Positions 1 through 7,809 of a DNA stretch of 43,103 nucleotides are shown here, piece after piece. The stretch's first letter is position 1; the number at the start of each line of letters is the position of its first letter. Origin of the DNA: Cyanobacteria bacterium FACHB-502 (GTDB lineage Bacteria; Cyanobacteriota; Cyanobacteriia; Elainellales; Elainellaceae); assembly GCA_014695325.1 (NCBI GenBank), contig JACJNZ010000082.1:1-43103 (forward strand). Reading direction: 5' to 3'. The notes below the pieces were generated by a model that worked only from the letters and a program-made list of their open reading frames with translations, was not told the DNA's origin and made no database searches. The translations under genes and the position numbers were made by a program.

Positions 1-113
1 ACAGCTACATCGGTGAGCAATAGAGATTGCTTGAGCCGTGTACAGTGAAAGTTGTATGCACGGTTCTGAGGGGAGGGAGAAGGACATATCTAAAACCTTC
101 TCTTTTACCCGAC
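1..113 (+). mobile_element. 3' end of a group II intron (domains V and VI)
   Basis: Positions 33-66 form a textbook 34-nt domain V: GAGCCG at the 5' side, a GAAA tetraloop at 47-50 and CGGUUC closing at 61-66. Domain VI follows: GAGAAGG (about 76-82) pairs with CCUUCUC (about 97-103), with a basal GGG/CCC pairing. An unpaired A at 107 sits 7 nt before a 3' boundary ending in AC at 113, which fits the bulged branch-point A and the AY 3' end of group II introns. The rest of the ribozyme and any intron-encoded reverse transcriptase lie outside the window. The exact 3' splice site is inferred. Confidence 0.85.
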
Positions 114-126
114 CTCTAGAACATAG

Positions 127-1096
127 TTAGACCTCTGGAACAATTCCTGACATGCCCAAGCGACCACGAGAACACATCATCGAAGACCTTGCTCGCGCGC
201 AACTTCATCAGGTGTTTGCAAGAGCCGGTTGGTCGTCTGAAGATCTCAACCAAGACTATGGAGAGGATGTCCTTATTCGGATTTTCGATAACGGAACCGC
301 CACGCCCTGGTCATTCTTAATTCAATCTAAGGGAACAGACAATCTGGAACGCTACCTTGCGAAGGATGGGAAAAACATCTCATTCCCAATCCGATCTACG
401 CACATCGAACATTGGAATCGTTTTTGGGAGCCCGTCGTTCTCGCCATTTACGATGCAAGCACTGAAATAACCTACTGGGAGGTCATTCAAACTTTCCTTG
501 ACTCCATAGAAGATTCAAGCAAACCGAGGAAGTCGATTTCAGTACAGGTACCAACCGACAATCTGCTCAATGCCGAAGGGCTTCAGCGACTCAGAAATCG
601 AACCAAGAATAGGTTTCAACGCTTCGAGGCGCAGAAAGAAGGTGCAAACATATTGATCGATGAACTGCGCAAACAATGGGGGGTCAATATTGAATATGAA
701 CCCGAATTCGGAGTTCTGATGTTGCCAAAAGGCGAATTCAAACCAGATCCTTCTAGTGGGCGCACCGTCACTGCGTTTGGTCAATTCGCTGCACAACTCG
801 AACGCTTCAAGGACAAATACGGAATTGACCCGCAGAAGTCCGTCGCCGACAGCATCGATATCATGTATCAAATTATCATGGCCTACAAAGGCGGTGCCAA
901 ACTACAAGTACGCGACAAAGATGGAGCGGTTATCAATGAATGGGAGACTCTTGAAGACCTGGAACGCCATGTTGATCGTCAGGCGGAACTTGAGGATGAT
1001 TGAAATCTAAAACGAGGTCTAACAACCCTGGTGCAGCGGATTTGCTCAAGTCACCTGCCGAGTTTCAAAGACGCTGGCAACCGCTGACCAGGAACG
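127..1096 (+). mobile_element. Integron-type gene cassette 1 (DUF4365 gene plus attC)
   Basis: The unit begins with TTAGAC at 127-132 (preceded by G, making GTTAGAC at 126-132) and ends at the G of GTTATAG at 1096. In an excised circular cassette the start must be complementary to the R'' box of its own attC. Here R'' is GTCTAAC (1017-1023), the exact reverse complement of GTTAGAC. One gene fills the unit, starting 25 bp from the boundary, as in typical integron cassettes. No integrase gene is in the window, so this would belong to an integrase-less array (a CALIN) or lie downstream of an unseen integron. Confidence 0.7.
152..1003 (+). CDS. DUF4365 domain protein, PD-(D/E)xK nuclease-like
   Basis: The 283-residue protein carries an N-terminal DUF4365 domain (about residues 8-115). 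The signature is DYGEDV at 35-40, a beta strand, then QSKGTD at 58-63, which reads as the acidic residues and QxK of a PD-(D/E)xK fold. A conserved-looking HIEHW follows at 84-88. The C-terminal half (about 150-283) is charged and unassigned. Proteins of this family are often found near defence genes, but no activity has been assigned to this one. It is the only gene of cassette 1, starting 25 bp after the boundary and stopping 13 bp before the attC. The start codon has only a weak ribosome-binding site (GGAA). Confidence 0.8.
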   Translation: MPKRPREHIIEDLARAQLHQVFARAGWSSEDLNQDYGEDVLIRIFDNGTATPWSFLIQSKGTDNLERYLAKDGKNISFPIRSTHIEHWNRFWEPVVLAIYDASTEITYWEVIQTFLDSIEDSSKPRKSISVQVPTDNLLNAEGLQRLRNRTKNRFQRFEAQKEGANILIDELRKQWGVNIEYEPEFGVLMLPKGEFKPDPSSGRTVTAFGQFAAQLERFKDKYGIDPQKSVADSIDIMYQIIMAYKGGAKLQVRDKDGAVINEWETLEDLERHVDRQAELEDD

Positions 1097-1102
1097 TTAT
1101 AG
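1017..1102 (+). other. attC recombination site 1
   Basis: R'' is GTCTAAC (1017-1023, matching RYYYAAC) and R' is GTTATAG (1096-1102, near GTTRRRY). Between them, CCTGGTGCAGCGG near the left end pairs with CCGCTGACCAGG near the right end. One left-arm base has no partner, the extrahelical base expected in the L boxes that directs integrase to the bottom strand. The 86-bp length is within the usual attC range. Confidence 0.7.
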
Positions 1103-1709
1103 GGCCAGAATTTACATGTTGCCAAAGAAGACAAGAGCTTAGAGAATGATGCAACTGCAAGAAGGAATTTCCCCAGTATCTTCCGCAGACTTTCGGCGAG
1201 TAGTTGAAGTGTGGGAAGCCTCTGTGCGCGCAACACACTATTTCCTCTCAGAAGCAGACATTCAGTTATTCAAACCGCTAGTGCTCGATGCGCTTCCCCA
1301 CGTGGCAAAGTTGGACTGCGTGCGAAATGACCAAGGTCAAGTTGTTGGCTTCATCGGCGTGGTTGAGAGCAAAGTCGAGATGTTGTTCATTGACCCATCA
1401 TGGCGTGGAAAGGGAATTGGATGCCAGCTGCTTAAATATGCTGTCAGGACACTTGGTGCTACAAAAGTTGATGTGAACGAGCAAAATGAGCAGGCAGTAG
1501 GGTTTTATCTGCGAATGGGGTTTGAAGTGGAAGGGCGTTCGGAGCTGGATAGCATGGGCAAGCCGTTCCCTTTGTTGCATATGCGGTTAGGGGATTTAGC
1601 GCAAGAGCGTGGCTCCGGGAAGGAGGTATATAACAAATCGCTGAACCGGAACGGAGTATGAGCTATCCATTAAGTTGCACAGGTTATCTCCGTCCGGTTA
1701 TCTCAATCG
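1097..1709 (+). mobile_element. Integron-type gene cassette 2 (GNAT gene plus attC)
   Basis: The unit runs from the TTATAG after attC 1 to the G of GTTGGAC at 1709. Its own R'' box is ATATAAC (1628-1634). The reverse complement, GTTATAT, matches the cassette start GTTATAG at 6 of 7 positions, again the signature of a cassette excised and reinserted as a circle. It contains one gene, 49 bp from the boundary, in the same direction as the gene in cassette 1. Confidence 0.65.
1146..1661 (+). CDS. GNAT family N-acetyltransferase (YjaB-like)
   Basis: The protein has 171 residues. The acetyl-CoA pyrophosphate-binding loop reads WRGKGIGCQLL in the middle of the chain, after a beta strand with MLFIDPSW, and a C-terminal NEQAVGFYLRMGFE segment is typical of GNAT enzymes. 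The overall pattern resembles YjaB-type acetyltransferases; the substrate is unknown. The last dozen residues (about KEVYNKSLNRNGV) are encoded inside the attC site, so the catalytic domain proper ends near residue 155. An ATG one codon downstream (1149) is an equal alternative start. GNAT genes are common cargo of integron cassettes. Confidence 0.8.
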   Translation: MMQLQEGISPVSSADFRRVVEVWEASVRATHYFLSEADIQLFKPLVLDALPHVAKLDCVRNDQGQVVGFIGVVESKVEMLFIDPSWRGKGIGCQLLKYAVRTLGATKVDVNEQNEQAVGFYLRMGFEVEGRSELDSMGKPFPLLHMRLGDLAQERGSGKEVYNKSLNRNGV

Positions 1710-1715
1710 TTGGAC
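1628..1715 (+). other. attC recombination site 2
   Basis: R'' is ATATAAC (1628-1634) and R' is GTTGGAC (1709-1715, a perfect GTTRRRY). The L boxes pair as AACCGGAACGGAG with CTCCGTCCGGTT, again with one unpaired base in the left arm. The site is 88 bp long and contains the GNAT stop codon. The outer part of the stem is weaker than in site 1. Confidence 0.6.
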
Positions 1716-2105
1716 GGTGTGCGCCTTACCTTTACGAGCAAGAAGCTTTACCAGATAACCATGTCACGATTTTGAGAACTGATTTACTCGAATCCGGTTT
1801 ACCTGTCGATTTACCTTAATAGCATTATTGGCAAGCTATTGGTTGAAAAGCATTTCAAAGGGTCATCCGAGCTGATTGAGCTATATCCCAACGAAATTGC
1901 TTAATTTTTAGTTTGGGAAGCGCCTGATTCCGTCCAACAAAAAATTAGAAGCAAGGTTGAAGCCTCTCACCAAAAGCGGGCGCAGTCGAAACAACTGCTA
2001 GAAATTGCTAAAACAGGAGTAGAACGGGCGATCGGAACTGATGAAGCGACGGCAGTAACCCGGATAAATCAGCAGTTAGAAGCCTTGGGGGTAGAACTGA
2101 CATGA
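1709..2105 (+). pseudogene. Decayed type I restriction specificity-subunit (HsdS-like) C-terminal fragment
   Basis: Reading from 1709 gives GRCAPYLYEQEALPDNHV and onward to a stop near 1819. A frame change then continues as YLNSIIGKLLVEKHFKGSS, followed by ELIELYPNEIA, an in-frame TAA at about 1903, FLVWEAPDSVQQKI, SKQLLEIAK and a terminal stop at 2103-2105. The C-terminal helix pattern (QQKI, then SKQLLEIAKxGVExAI) is what I know from S subunits of type I restriction-modification systems. At least one frameshift and one nonsense codon make it non-functional. The 5' end is lost at the attC 2 boundary, which suggests cassette insertion or deletion there. The stop overlaps the mntA start as ATGA. 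Confidence 0.55.
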
Positions 2106-2434
2106 CGATTAGGGCGATCGAACTACCAATGGAGAAAATTGCTGAGTTTTGTCACAAATGGCAGGTCACGGAACTCGCCCTGTTTGGCTCTGTCGTGCGC
2201 AATGACTTCCGACCCGACAGCGATATTGATGTAATGGTGCAATTCCATCCAGATGCTCACCCTACTTTCCGTACCTTAGACCTGATGGAAGCAGAGTTAC
2301 AAACCATTTTTTGTCGAGAAGTTGACCTGATTACCCGTCAGGGGATTGAAACCAGCCGCAACTACTTACGTCGTTACGAAATCCTTTCCTCTGCCCAGGT
2401 AATTTATGCAACGGGATCTTCAATTTCTGCTTGA
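2102..2434 (+). CDS. mntA: MntA-like nucleotidyltransferase antitoxin
   Basis: The 110-residue minimal nucleotidyltransferase has the family motif GSx10DxD intact: GS at 29-30, DID at 41-43, and a third acidic residue in REVDLI (D75). In studied MNT/HEPN pairs the nucleotidyltransferase AMPylates the HEPN toxin on the tyrosine of its RX4HXY motif and so neutralises it. The gene overlaps hepT by 29 bp, so the two are translated together. Its ATG also overlaps the stop of the HsdS-like remnant (ATGA), suggesting the pair once rode in a restriction-modification operon. Confidence 0.85.
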   Translation: MTIRAIELPMEKIAEFCHKWQVTELALFGSVVRNDFRPDSDIDVMVQFHPDAHPTFRTLDLMEAELQTIFCREVDLITRQGIETSRNYLRRYEILSSAQVIYATGSSISA

Positions 2435-2744
2435 TATGCTGCAATCCGCAGAACTGATCCTGGCTTACACTGCTCAAAGCTCGAAAGATGAGTTCGTTGC
2501 AAACGTGCAGCTTCAAGATTCAGTGATTCGACGATTATTGGTCATTGCTGAAGCCGCAAGACGAGTTTCAAACGCGACCCAACAGGCATTACCGAACATC
2601 TCTTGGCAAGAAATCAACGGAATGCGAAATCGATTGGTGCATGAATATAATGATGTCAACCTCAACATTGTTTGGGATGTGGTTCAGTTTGAGATACCAC
2701 CTTTGATTAAAGAACTGAAATCGCAGATTCCTCCAGAACCATGA
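2406..2744 (+). CDS. hepT: HepT-like HEPN ribonuclease toxin (DUF86)
   Basis: The 112-residue, largely helical HEPN protein has the RNase motif RX4HXY complete: R74, H79 and Y81 in MRNRLVHEY. In the family the R and H are catalytic and the Y is the target of AMPylation by MntA. The start lies inside mntA, with CCCAGG about 6 nt upstream. Both partners look intact, so this should be a working toxin-antitoxin module, although the genes on either side are decayed. Confidence 0.85.
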   Translation: MQRDLQFLLDMLQSAELILAYTAQSSKDEFVANVQLQDSVIRRLLVIAEAARRVSNATQQALPNISWQEINGMRNRLVHEYNDVNLNIVWDVVQFEIPPLIKELKSQIPPEP

Positions 2745-2750
2745 GGATAT

Positions 2751-3113
2751 TTGGTGGAGGCGATTCTCTCCGAGCTAACCCAAGAACTGCTTTGGTCTGA
2801 CCAATCCATTCTGACGCTGGGCAGCTCCATTAAATTTGTGGCAGAAGTGGTGAGTCGCAATTGGCAGAATGACTACACCCGGAAGGTTAAGGATTATGCA
2901 GTTTTAGGCATTCCTGAATACTGGATCGTAGACTATGCAGGGTTAGCGGGCACTCGATACATCGGCAAGCCCAAATAACCCACGCTCTCGATTTGTACGC
3001 GAGTGGATGGCGAGTATGAAATTCAGCAGCTTCGGGGTAATTAGAACCTCGTCTCTCCAACCTTGCCTAATATAAAGGTTATGGCTGAGCAGGTGTTGAA
3101 GGCTGGCGTATAG
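2751..3113 (+). pseudogene. Broken Uma2-family (DUF820) nuclease gene
   Basis: An open stretch at 2751-2978 encodes the Uma2 core FVAEVVSRNWQNDYTRKV, then YAVLGIPEYWIVDY, which is typical of this PD-(D/E)xK-like family. After GLAGTRYIGKPK the frame is lost. The family C-terminus resumes in another frame as VDGEYEIQQLRGN, an in-frame TAG, then LVSPTLPNI and MAEQVLKAG ending at 3113. The family's usual N-terminal 80 or so residues are also missing. It is an inactivated remnant following hepT. Confidence 0.7.
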
Positions 3114-3220
3114 AAGTTTTATAGGTGCAAACGTTCTCCTATTAAAGTAAGTTATTCTCTACACGGGTGTTTGGATTAACCTGAAGATTGATCCAACTGC
3201 GTGAAGATTTGTTAGCCTAG

Positions 3221-3249
3221 AAGAGGAGCGATTGAGCTCTCTTATTTTG
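3221..3249 (+). terminator. Possible intrinsic terminator
   Basis: AAGAGGAGC (3221-3229) pairs with GCTCTCTT (3236-3243) with one bulge, followed by ATTTT. It lies between the accessory island and infA. The U-tract is short, so it may be weak. Confidence 0.3.
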
Positions 3250-3378
3250 CTGCGTTGGTGTTTTGGTGGTAGCGATGTCGATCGGCGAGAAGCGAGACAT
3301 TGGGCTGACCCTGGCACTAACCTCGATCGAATAAACCTAACAACTGTTAACTGTTGATTTAGAACAGAGGAAGGCTCA

Positions 3379-3603
3379 TTGTCTAAGCAAGACCTAATCG
3401 AGATGGAAGGTACAGTCACCGACTCATTGCCCAACGCGATGTTTCGGGTGGATTTAGATAACGGTTTTAACGTCCTGGCGCACATCTCAGGCAAGATCAG
3501 ACGGAACTATATTAAGATTCTGCCAGGCGATCGGGTGAAGGTTGAGTTGACTCCCTATGACCTGACGAAGGGCAGAATTACCTATCGACTGCGAAAGAAG
3601 TAG
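3379..3603 (+). CDS. infA: Translation initiation factor IF-1
   Basis: This is a 74-residue single OB-fold protein. It binds the ribosomal A site during initiation with IF-2 and IF-3. The family core is complete ([49 protein letters not shown]). The start codon is TTG, preceded by AGAGGAAGG at the right distance; no ATG or GTG is available in frame to encode the conserved N-terminus. In many cyanobacteria infA follows secY and adk; here it follows an accessory island instead. A strong terminator stands 35 bp downstream, so infA may be transcribed separately from rpmJ onward. Confidence 0.95.
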   Translation: MSKQDLIEMEGTVTDSLPNAMFRVDLDNGFNVLAHISGKIRRNYIKILPGDRVKVELTPYDLTKGRITYRLRKK

Positions 3604-3638
3604 AGTCGCAGCGAGTTTCAGCGAGATAAAATTTTTTG

Positions 3639-3666
3639 GCTTCTGCAATTGCAGAAGCATTTTATT
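3639..3666 (+). terminator. Intrinsic terminator after infA
   Basis: A perfect 20-bp palindrome, GCTTCTGCAATTGCAGAAGC (3639-3658), is followed by ATTTTATT and preceded by AAAATTTTTT, so it could work in both directions. It sits directly before a near-consensus promoter. Confidence 0.7.
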
Positions 3667-3693
3667 GACAAAATCCTTTTAATTTGATAGGAT
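3665..3693 (+). promoter_or_regulatory. Sigma70-type promoter for the rpmJ-rpsM-rpsK-rpoA operon
   Basis: A perfect -35 box TTGACA (3665-3670), a 17-bp spacer, then TAGGAT (3688-3693) as -10 box. The predicted transcript start is near 3700, about 25 nt before rpmJ. The -35 box overlaps the end of the upstream terminator. Confidence 0.65.
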
Positions 3694-3724
3694 GTCATTT
3701 TTGTAGTCTTCAGATTTTTGGGAC

Positions 3725-3838
3725 ATGAAAGTCCGGGCATCCGTTCGTCGTATGTGTGAAAAGTGCCGCGTCATCCGTCGTCGCGGCAGAGTCATGGTAA
3801 TTTGTGCAAATCCGAAGCACAAGCAACGCCAGGGATAA
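3725..3838 (+). CDS. rpmJ: Ribosomal protein bL36
   Basis: The protein has 37 residues, starting [14 protein letters not shown] and ending KHKQRQG. It is a component of the 50S subunit. The zinc-ribbon ligands are all present (C11, C14, C27, H32), so this is the zinc-binding form. It is the first gene after the TTGACA/TAGGAT promoter. Confidence 0.96.
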   Translation: MKVRASVRRMCEKCRVIRRRGRVMVICANPKHKQRQG

Positions 3839-3953
3839 TGCTAGTAATCTAGCTCAATTTCAGTTGGATTAGATCCAATTTGGCTTCCCTTCATTAGTGG
3901 TTTGTGGTTATCTAAAAGCGCGATCGTTACAGACAAGATTGGAGAATTGAACC

Positions 3954-4334
3954 GTGGCACGAATTGCCGGAGTAGACCTTCCACGTGAAAAGCGTGTTGA
4001 AATTGGTCTGACCTATATCTATGGAATTGGGCTGACCCGCTCAAAAGAAATCCTTGCCAAAACTGGCGTGAATCCAGACACTCGCATTCGGGATCTTTCC
4101 GATGCCGACGTGGCTTCCCTGCGGGAAACGGTTGAGGGCGATTATCAGGTTGAAGGTGACCTGCGACGGCTTGAAGGTCTGAACATCAAGCGATTGATGG
4201 ACATCGGAACCTATCGGGGTCGTCGTCACCGCTTGGGGCTGCCCGTGCGGGGTCAGCGGACGAGAACCAATGCCCGGACGCGCCGTGGTGGTCGTCGTAC
4301 CGTTGCAGGTAAGAAGAAGGCTCCTAAGAAGTAA
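3954..4334 (+). CDS. rpsM: Ribosomal protein uS13
   Basis: This 126-residue protein of the 30S head contacts the P-site tRNA through its basic C-terminal tail. It begins [18 protein letters not shown], contains the helix-two-turn-helix region and the [19 protein letters not shown] block, and ends in KKKAPKK. The start codon is GTG, which fits the conserved N-terminus exactly. It lies between rpmJ and rpsK as in other cyanobacterial alpha operons. Confidence 0.97.
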   Translation: MARIAGVDLPREKRVEIGLTYIYGIGLTRSKEILAKTGVNPDTRIRDLSDADVASLRETVEGDYQVEGDLRRLEGLNIKRLMDIGTYRGRRHRLGLPVRGQRTRTNARTRRGGRRTVAGKKKAPKK

Positions 4335-4511
4335 ACACGGGTGGCGAATTGCTGGGGTGGAGAAGTGCTTCTTCCGATCGCCCCTTCTTGTGCTGTTTAG
4401 CCGCAGCCCGGAAGGACAGTGTAAGAAGGGCAATTACCCTACTGCAAGCTGGCTCTCGTTTCTGCGTCATAAATGCTTTCTATGGCTAAATCATAAGGAC
4501 AGGCAGGTAGC

Positions 4512-4907
4512 ATGGCAAAACAACCTCAAAAAAAGACTGGACCTAAAAAGCAAAAGCGCAACGTTCCAAGCGGCGTTGCCCATATCCAGTCCACGTTTAA
4601 CAACACGATCGTCACGATTACCGACAACGGTGGCGAAGCGATTTCCTGGGCATCTTCTGGCTCTAGTGGCTTCAAGGGTGCAAAGAAGGGAACTCCGTTC
4701 GCAGCTCAGACGGCAGCTGAAAGTGCGGGTCGTCGGGCAGTGGATCAGGGAATGCGCCAGATCGAAGTAATGGTGAGTGGGCCGGGATCGGGTCGGGAAA
4801 CTGCGATTCGGGCACTTCAGGGAGCGGGGCTGGAAATTACCCTCATTCGGGATGTAACTCCGATTCCGCACAACGGCTGCCGTCCTCCGAAGCGTCGTCG
4901 CGTATAG
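4512..4907 (+). CDS. rpsK: Ribosomal protein uS11
   Basis: This 131-residue 30S platform protein binds 16S rRNA near the E-site mRNA path. The signature region [16 protein letters not shown] and the C-terminal [18 protein letters not shown] are intact. The lysine-rich N-terminus ([15 protein letters not shown]) is usual in cyanobacteria. It is 177 bp from rpsM, a spacer containing a GC-rich hairpin (GGGG at about 4353 with CCCC at about 4381) that might be a leader structure. Confidence 0.97.
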   Translation: MAKQPQKKTGPKKQKRNVPSGVAHIQSTFNNTIVTITDNGGEAISWASSGSSGFKGAKKGTPFAAQTAAESAGRRAVDQGMRQIEVMVSGPGSGRETAIRALQGAGLEITLIRDVTPIPHNGCRPPKRRRV

Positions 4908-5029
4908 AAATTCATTGGATTTCTACTGAAGATTTTTACCAAAGTTTGAGCGAGTTGGGCGAGTGAGGGCACGGGAAGCCAGTTGGGATAGCAGGTTTCC
5001 CTCAGCACAAGGAGAAGGGAGGTTGGATT

Positions 5030-5977
5030 GTGGCACAGTTTCAGGTTGAGTGCGTTGAGTCTGCTATTCAGGACGATCGCAGCTCATACAGCAAGTTTGT
5101 GATTGGACCTCTGGAAAGAGGTCAGGGGATTACAGTTGGAAACGCTTTGCGGCGTGTGCTTCTGTCAAACCTGGAGGGCGCAGCAATTACGGCGGTGCGA
5201 ATTGCTGGAGTAACGCATGAGTTTATGACGGTTCCCGGCGTGAAGGAGGATGTCCTGGATATCCTGCTGAACATGAAGGAAATCGTACTAAAAAGCTACT
5301 CGACCCAACCGCAAATCGGTCGGGTGCGGGTTGAAGGACCCACCACGGTAACGGCTTCCTACTTCGAGCTTCCCTCAGAAGCCGAGGTGATCAACCCTGA
5401 CCAATACGTTGCAACTCTGGCTCCGGGGGCAACCTTTGAGATGGAGTTTCGCATTGAGAAGGGTGTAGGCTATCGGGCGATCGAGCGGGGACGGGACGAG
5501 AATACTGCCCTGGATTTTCTGCAAATCGACTCGGTGTTTATGCCTGTACGGAAGGTCAACTACACCATTGAAAGCGTCAGAGCGGATGGCTCGCTGGAGA
5601 AAGATCGCCTGCTGATGGAGATCTGGACAAACGGCAGCTTTACCCCTCAGGAAGCGTTGAGCCAGGCATCAAATATCTTGGTTGAACTCTTTAACCCCCT
5701 GCGGGAAATTGACTTTGCGCCGATCGACGATATGGATGATAGCGTCGAAGATCCGGCAAACCAGATTCCGATCGAGGAGCTCCAGCTTTCGGTTCGCGCC
5801 TATAACTGCTTGAAGCGAGCACAAATCAACTCGGTTGCCGATCTGCTCGATTACACCCAGGAAGACCTGCTTGAAATCAAAAACTTCGGGGCGAAGTCTG
5901 CTGAAGAGGTGATTCAGGCACTTCAGGATCGGCTGGGCATCACGCTACCGCACGATAAATCCTCCAGACCAACTTAG
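5030..5977 (+). CDS. rpoA: RNA polymerase alpha subunit
   Basis: The protein has 315 residues. Its N-terminal domain (about 1-230) contains the assembly motif GPLERGQGITVGNALRRVLL. The C-terminal domain (about 245-315) contains the ELQLSVRAYNCLKRA and IKNFGAKSAEEV helices that bind UP-element DNA and activators. It dimerises and nucleates assembly of beta and beta'. The start codon is GTG, with GGAGAAGGGAGG upstream. Length and domain order are normal. Confidence 0.98.
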   Translation: MAQFQVECVESAIQDDRSSYSKFVIGPLERGQGITVGNALRRVLLSNLEGAAITAVRIAGVTHEFMTVPGVKEDVLDILLNMKEIVLKSYSTQPQIGRVRVEGPTTVTASYFELPSEAEVINPDQYVATLAPGATFEMEFRIEKGVGYRAIERGRDENTALDFLQIDSVFMPVRKVNYTIESVRADGSLEKDRLLMEIWTNGSFTPQEALSQASNILVELFNPLREIDFAPIDDMDDSVEDPANQIPIEELQLSVRAYNCLKRAQINSVADLLDYTQEDLLEIKNFGAKSAEEVIQALQDRLGITLPHDKSSRPT

Positions 5978-6046
5978 GTTCTGGAATTCATTCAGTTTTT
6001 CATTTAGTTCATTATTTAGTTCATCAACTACCGCTATCTGTTAACT

Positions 6047-6397
6047 ATGCGTCACCGTTGTCAAGTCCCTCAGTTGGGCAAGCCAGCCGACCAGCGAAAG
6101 GCTCTCCTTCGGGCATTAACCACCGAGCTGATTCGTCATGGTCGCATTACTACGACAAAGATCCGAGCAAAGGCTGTTCGTAGCGAAGCAGAGCGCATGA
6201 TCTCTCTGGCAAAGGATGGATCGCTTGCCGCTCGTCGTAAAGCTCTGGGCTATATGTACGATAAGCAGCTCGTCCACCGAATGTTTGAGCAGGTGAAGGA
6301 GCGTTACGGCGATCGCAATGGCGGTTACACCCGTATCGTTACCACGGTTAACCGCAGAGGCGATAACGCCGAAATGGCAATTATCGAACTCACCTAA
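6047..6397 (+). CDS. rplQ: Ribosomal protein bL17
   Basis: This 116-residue 50S protein sits near the exit tunnel. It begins [20 protein letters not shown] and has the block [19 protein letters not shown], both typical. It ends [12 protein letters not shown]. It follows rpoA as in nearly all bacteria, and its stop is 21 bp before the preferred truA start. Confidence 0.97.
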   Translation: MRHRCQVPQLGKPADQRKALLRALTTELIRHGRITTTKIRAKAVRSEAERMISLAKDGSLAARRKALGYMYDKQLVHRMFEQVKERYGDRNGGYTRIVTTVNRRGDNAEMAIIELT

Positions 6398-6418
6398 TTG
6401 CGCTTACCTGATCGCCTC

Positions 6419-7342
6419 ATGTCTTCTAGCGAGTTGCCTTCCTCCAAAGCTGGATCGAAAACGGATTTTTCTGGGGACGATCGGCACAGAGTTGCCCTAG
6501 TGATTCAATACCTGGGAACCCATTTTCATGGGTGGCAGCGGCAGCCAAACCACCGATCGGTGCAGGAAGTGCTAGAGGACACGATTCGAGATGTGCTGGG
6601 TTTTCCAGTGGTCGTGCATGGGGCGGGACGAACTGATTCCGGTGTTCATGCGGCGGCTCAGGTGGCTCATTTTGATGCTCCTGTGCGGATTCCGGGGTAT
6701 CGTTGGGCAGACATTTTGAACCATCGTTTGCCTGCTGATATCTCGATCCGAGCTTCGGCGATCGTCCCTCCTCACTGGCACGCCCGCTTCTCGGCAAGCT
6801 GGAGACGCTACCGCTACACAATCTACACTGAAACCCGTCCGAATCTGTTTGTGCGTCCGTTTGCCTGGCACTACTACCTGGGCGCACTAGACGAAACGTT
6901 GATGCAGGCTGCGCTGGAGCCAATGCTGGGGCGACACCATCTGGCAGCGTTTCATCGGGCAGGGTCGAGCCGTCCCCATTCCTGGGTTGATATTCAAGCG
7001 GCGGAATGTGTTCGTCGCGGGTCGTTTATCCAGATCGAATTGCAGGCAAGCGGCTTTTTGTATGGCATGGTGCGCCTGCTTGTCGGTATGCTAGTTGAGG
7101 TGGGTAAGGGCGATCGGTCTCCGCAGGAGTTCACCCAGATCTGGATAGAGCAGAGGCGCGACCTCGTAAGGTATGCTGCACCGCCTCAAGGCTTATGCCT
7201 GCTGCGAGTTGACTATCCGGAGTTTCCCTTTCCGCCTGAAATTTGGTACGACACCCAGCCTCAGTTCAATTTACTGACTCCTCTAGATTTTCCTGCCGCT
7301 TTAGACCAGGGGCAGCTTGAGAAAAAGACTTTACCTCTGTAG
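6419..7342 (+). CDS. truA: tRNA pseudouridine(38-40) synthase TruA
   Basis: The enzyme converts uridines 38-40 of the tRNA anticodon arm to pseudouridine. The catalytic motif [11 protein letters not shown] is intact (the Asp is the nucleophile), as are the N-terminal [19 protein letters not shown], the RYRYTIY strand and the C-terminal [12 protein letters not shown] chose the ATG at 6419; an in-frame TTG at 6398 directly after the rplQ stop would add seven residues not expected in the family. A stretch of about 20 residues precedes the conserved core. Its place between rplQ and rplM is common in cyanobacteria. Confidence 0.95.
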   Translation: MSSSELPSSKAGSKTDFSGDDRHRVALVIQYLGTHFHGWQRQPNHRSVQEVLEDTIRDVLGFPVVVHGAGRTDSGVHAAAQVAHFDAPVRIPGYRWADILNHRLPADISIRASAIVPPHWHARFSASWRRYRYTIYTETRPNLFVRPFAWHYYLGALDETLMQAALEPMLGRHHLAAFHRAGSSRPHSWVDIQAAECVRRGSFIQIELQASGFLYGMVRLLVGMLVEVGKGDRSPQEFTQIWIEQRRDLVRYAAPPQGLCLLRVDYPEFPFPPEIWYDTQPQFNLLTPLDFPAALDQGQLEKKTLPL

Positions 7343-7353
7343 CCACATCTCCC

Positions 7354-7809
7354 ATGACTAAAACCTACCTACCCACAAAAGAGACGCTTGAACAGAAATG
7401 GTATGTCGTAGACGCGGCAGACCAACGGCTGGGACGGCTCGCCACTGAGATCGCAATGGTGCTGCGCGGCAAGAATAAGCCGACCTACACGCCCCATATG
7501 GACACAGGCGATTACGTTGTTGTGATCAACGCGGAAAAAGTAGCGGTAACTGGCAAGAAGCGATCGCAAAAACTCTATCGCCGCCATTCGGGTCGCCCGG
7601 GCGGCATGAAGACTGAGACGTTTGACCAGCTTCAAAACCGCATTCCCGAACGGATTATCGAGCAAGCTGTAAAAGGAATGCTGCCTAAGAACTCGCTTGG
7701 TCGCCAGCTTTTCACCAAGCTGAAAGTGTATGTGGGTAACACTCATCCCCACCAGGCACAGCAGCCTGAGATTTTGAACATTAAAACGATTCCGGGAGAG
7801 AATAAATAA
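7354..7809 (+). CDS. rplM: Ribosomal protein uL13
   Basis: This 151-residue early-assembly protein of the 50S subunit has the motifs [35 protein letters not shown] and [14 protein letters not shown] in order. Its stop overlaps the rpsI start by one base (TAATG), so the two are translationally coupled, as usual for this pair. Confidence 0.97.
   Translation: MTKTYLPTKETLEQKWYVVDAADQRLGRLATEIAMVLRGKNKPTYTPHMDTGDYVVVINAEKVAVTGKKRSQKLYRRHSGRPGGMKTETFDQLQNRIPERIIEQAVKGMLPKNSLGRQLFTKLKVYVGNTHPHQAQQPEILNIKTIPGENK

Noticed and set aside
1932-1938. GTCCAAC, the exact reverse complement of GTTGGAC at 1709-1715, as an R'' box of a third cassette
   Set aside because: It falls inside the coding remnant of the HsdS-like gene, no paired L boxes follow, and no matching R' site is found downstream; a 7-base match can occur by chance.
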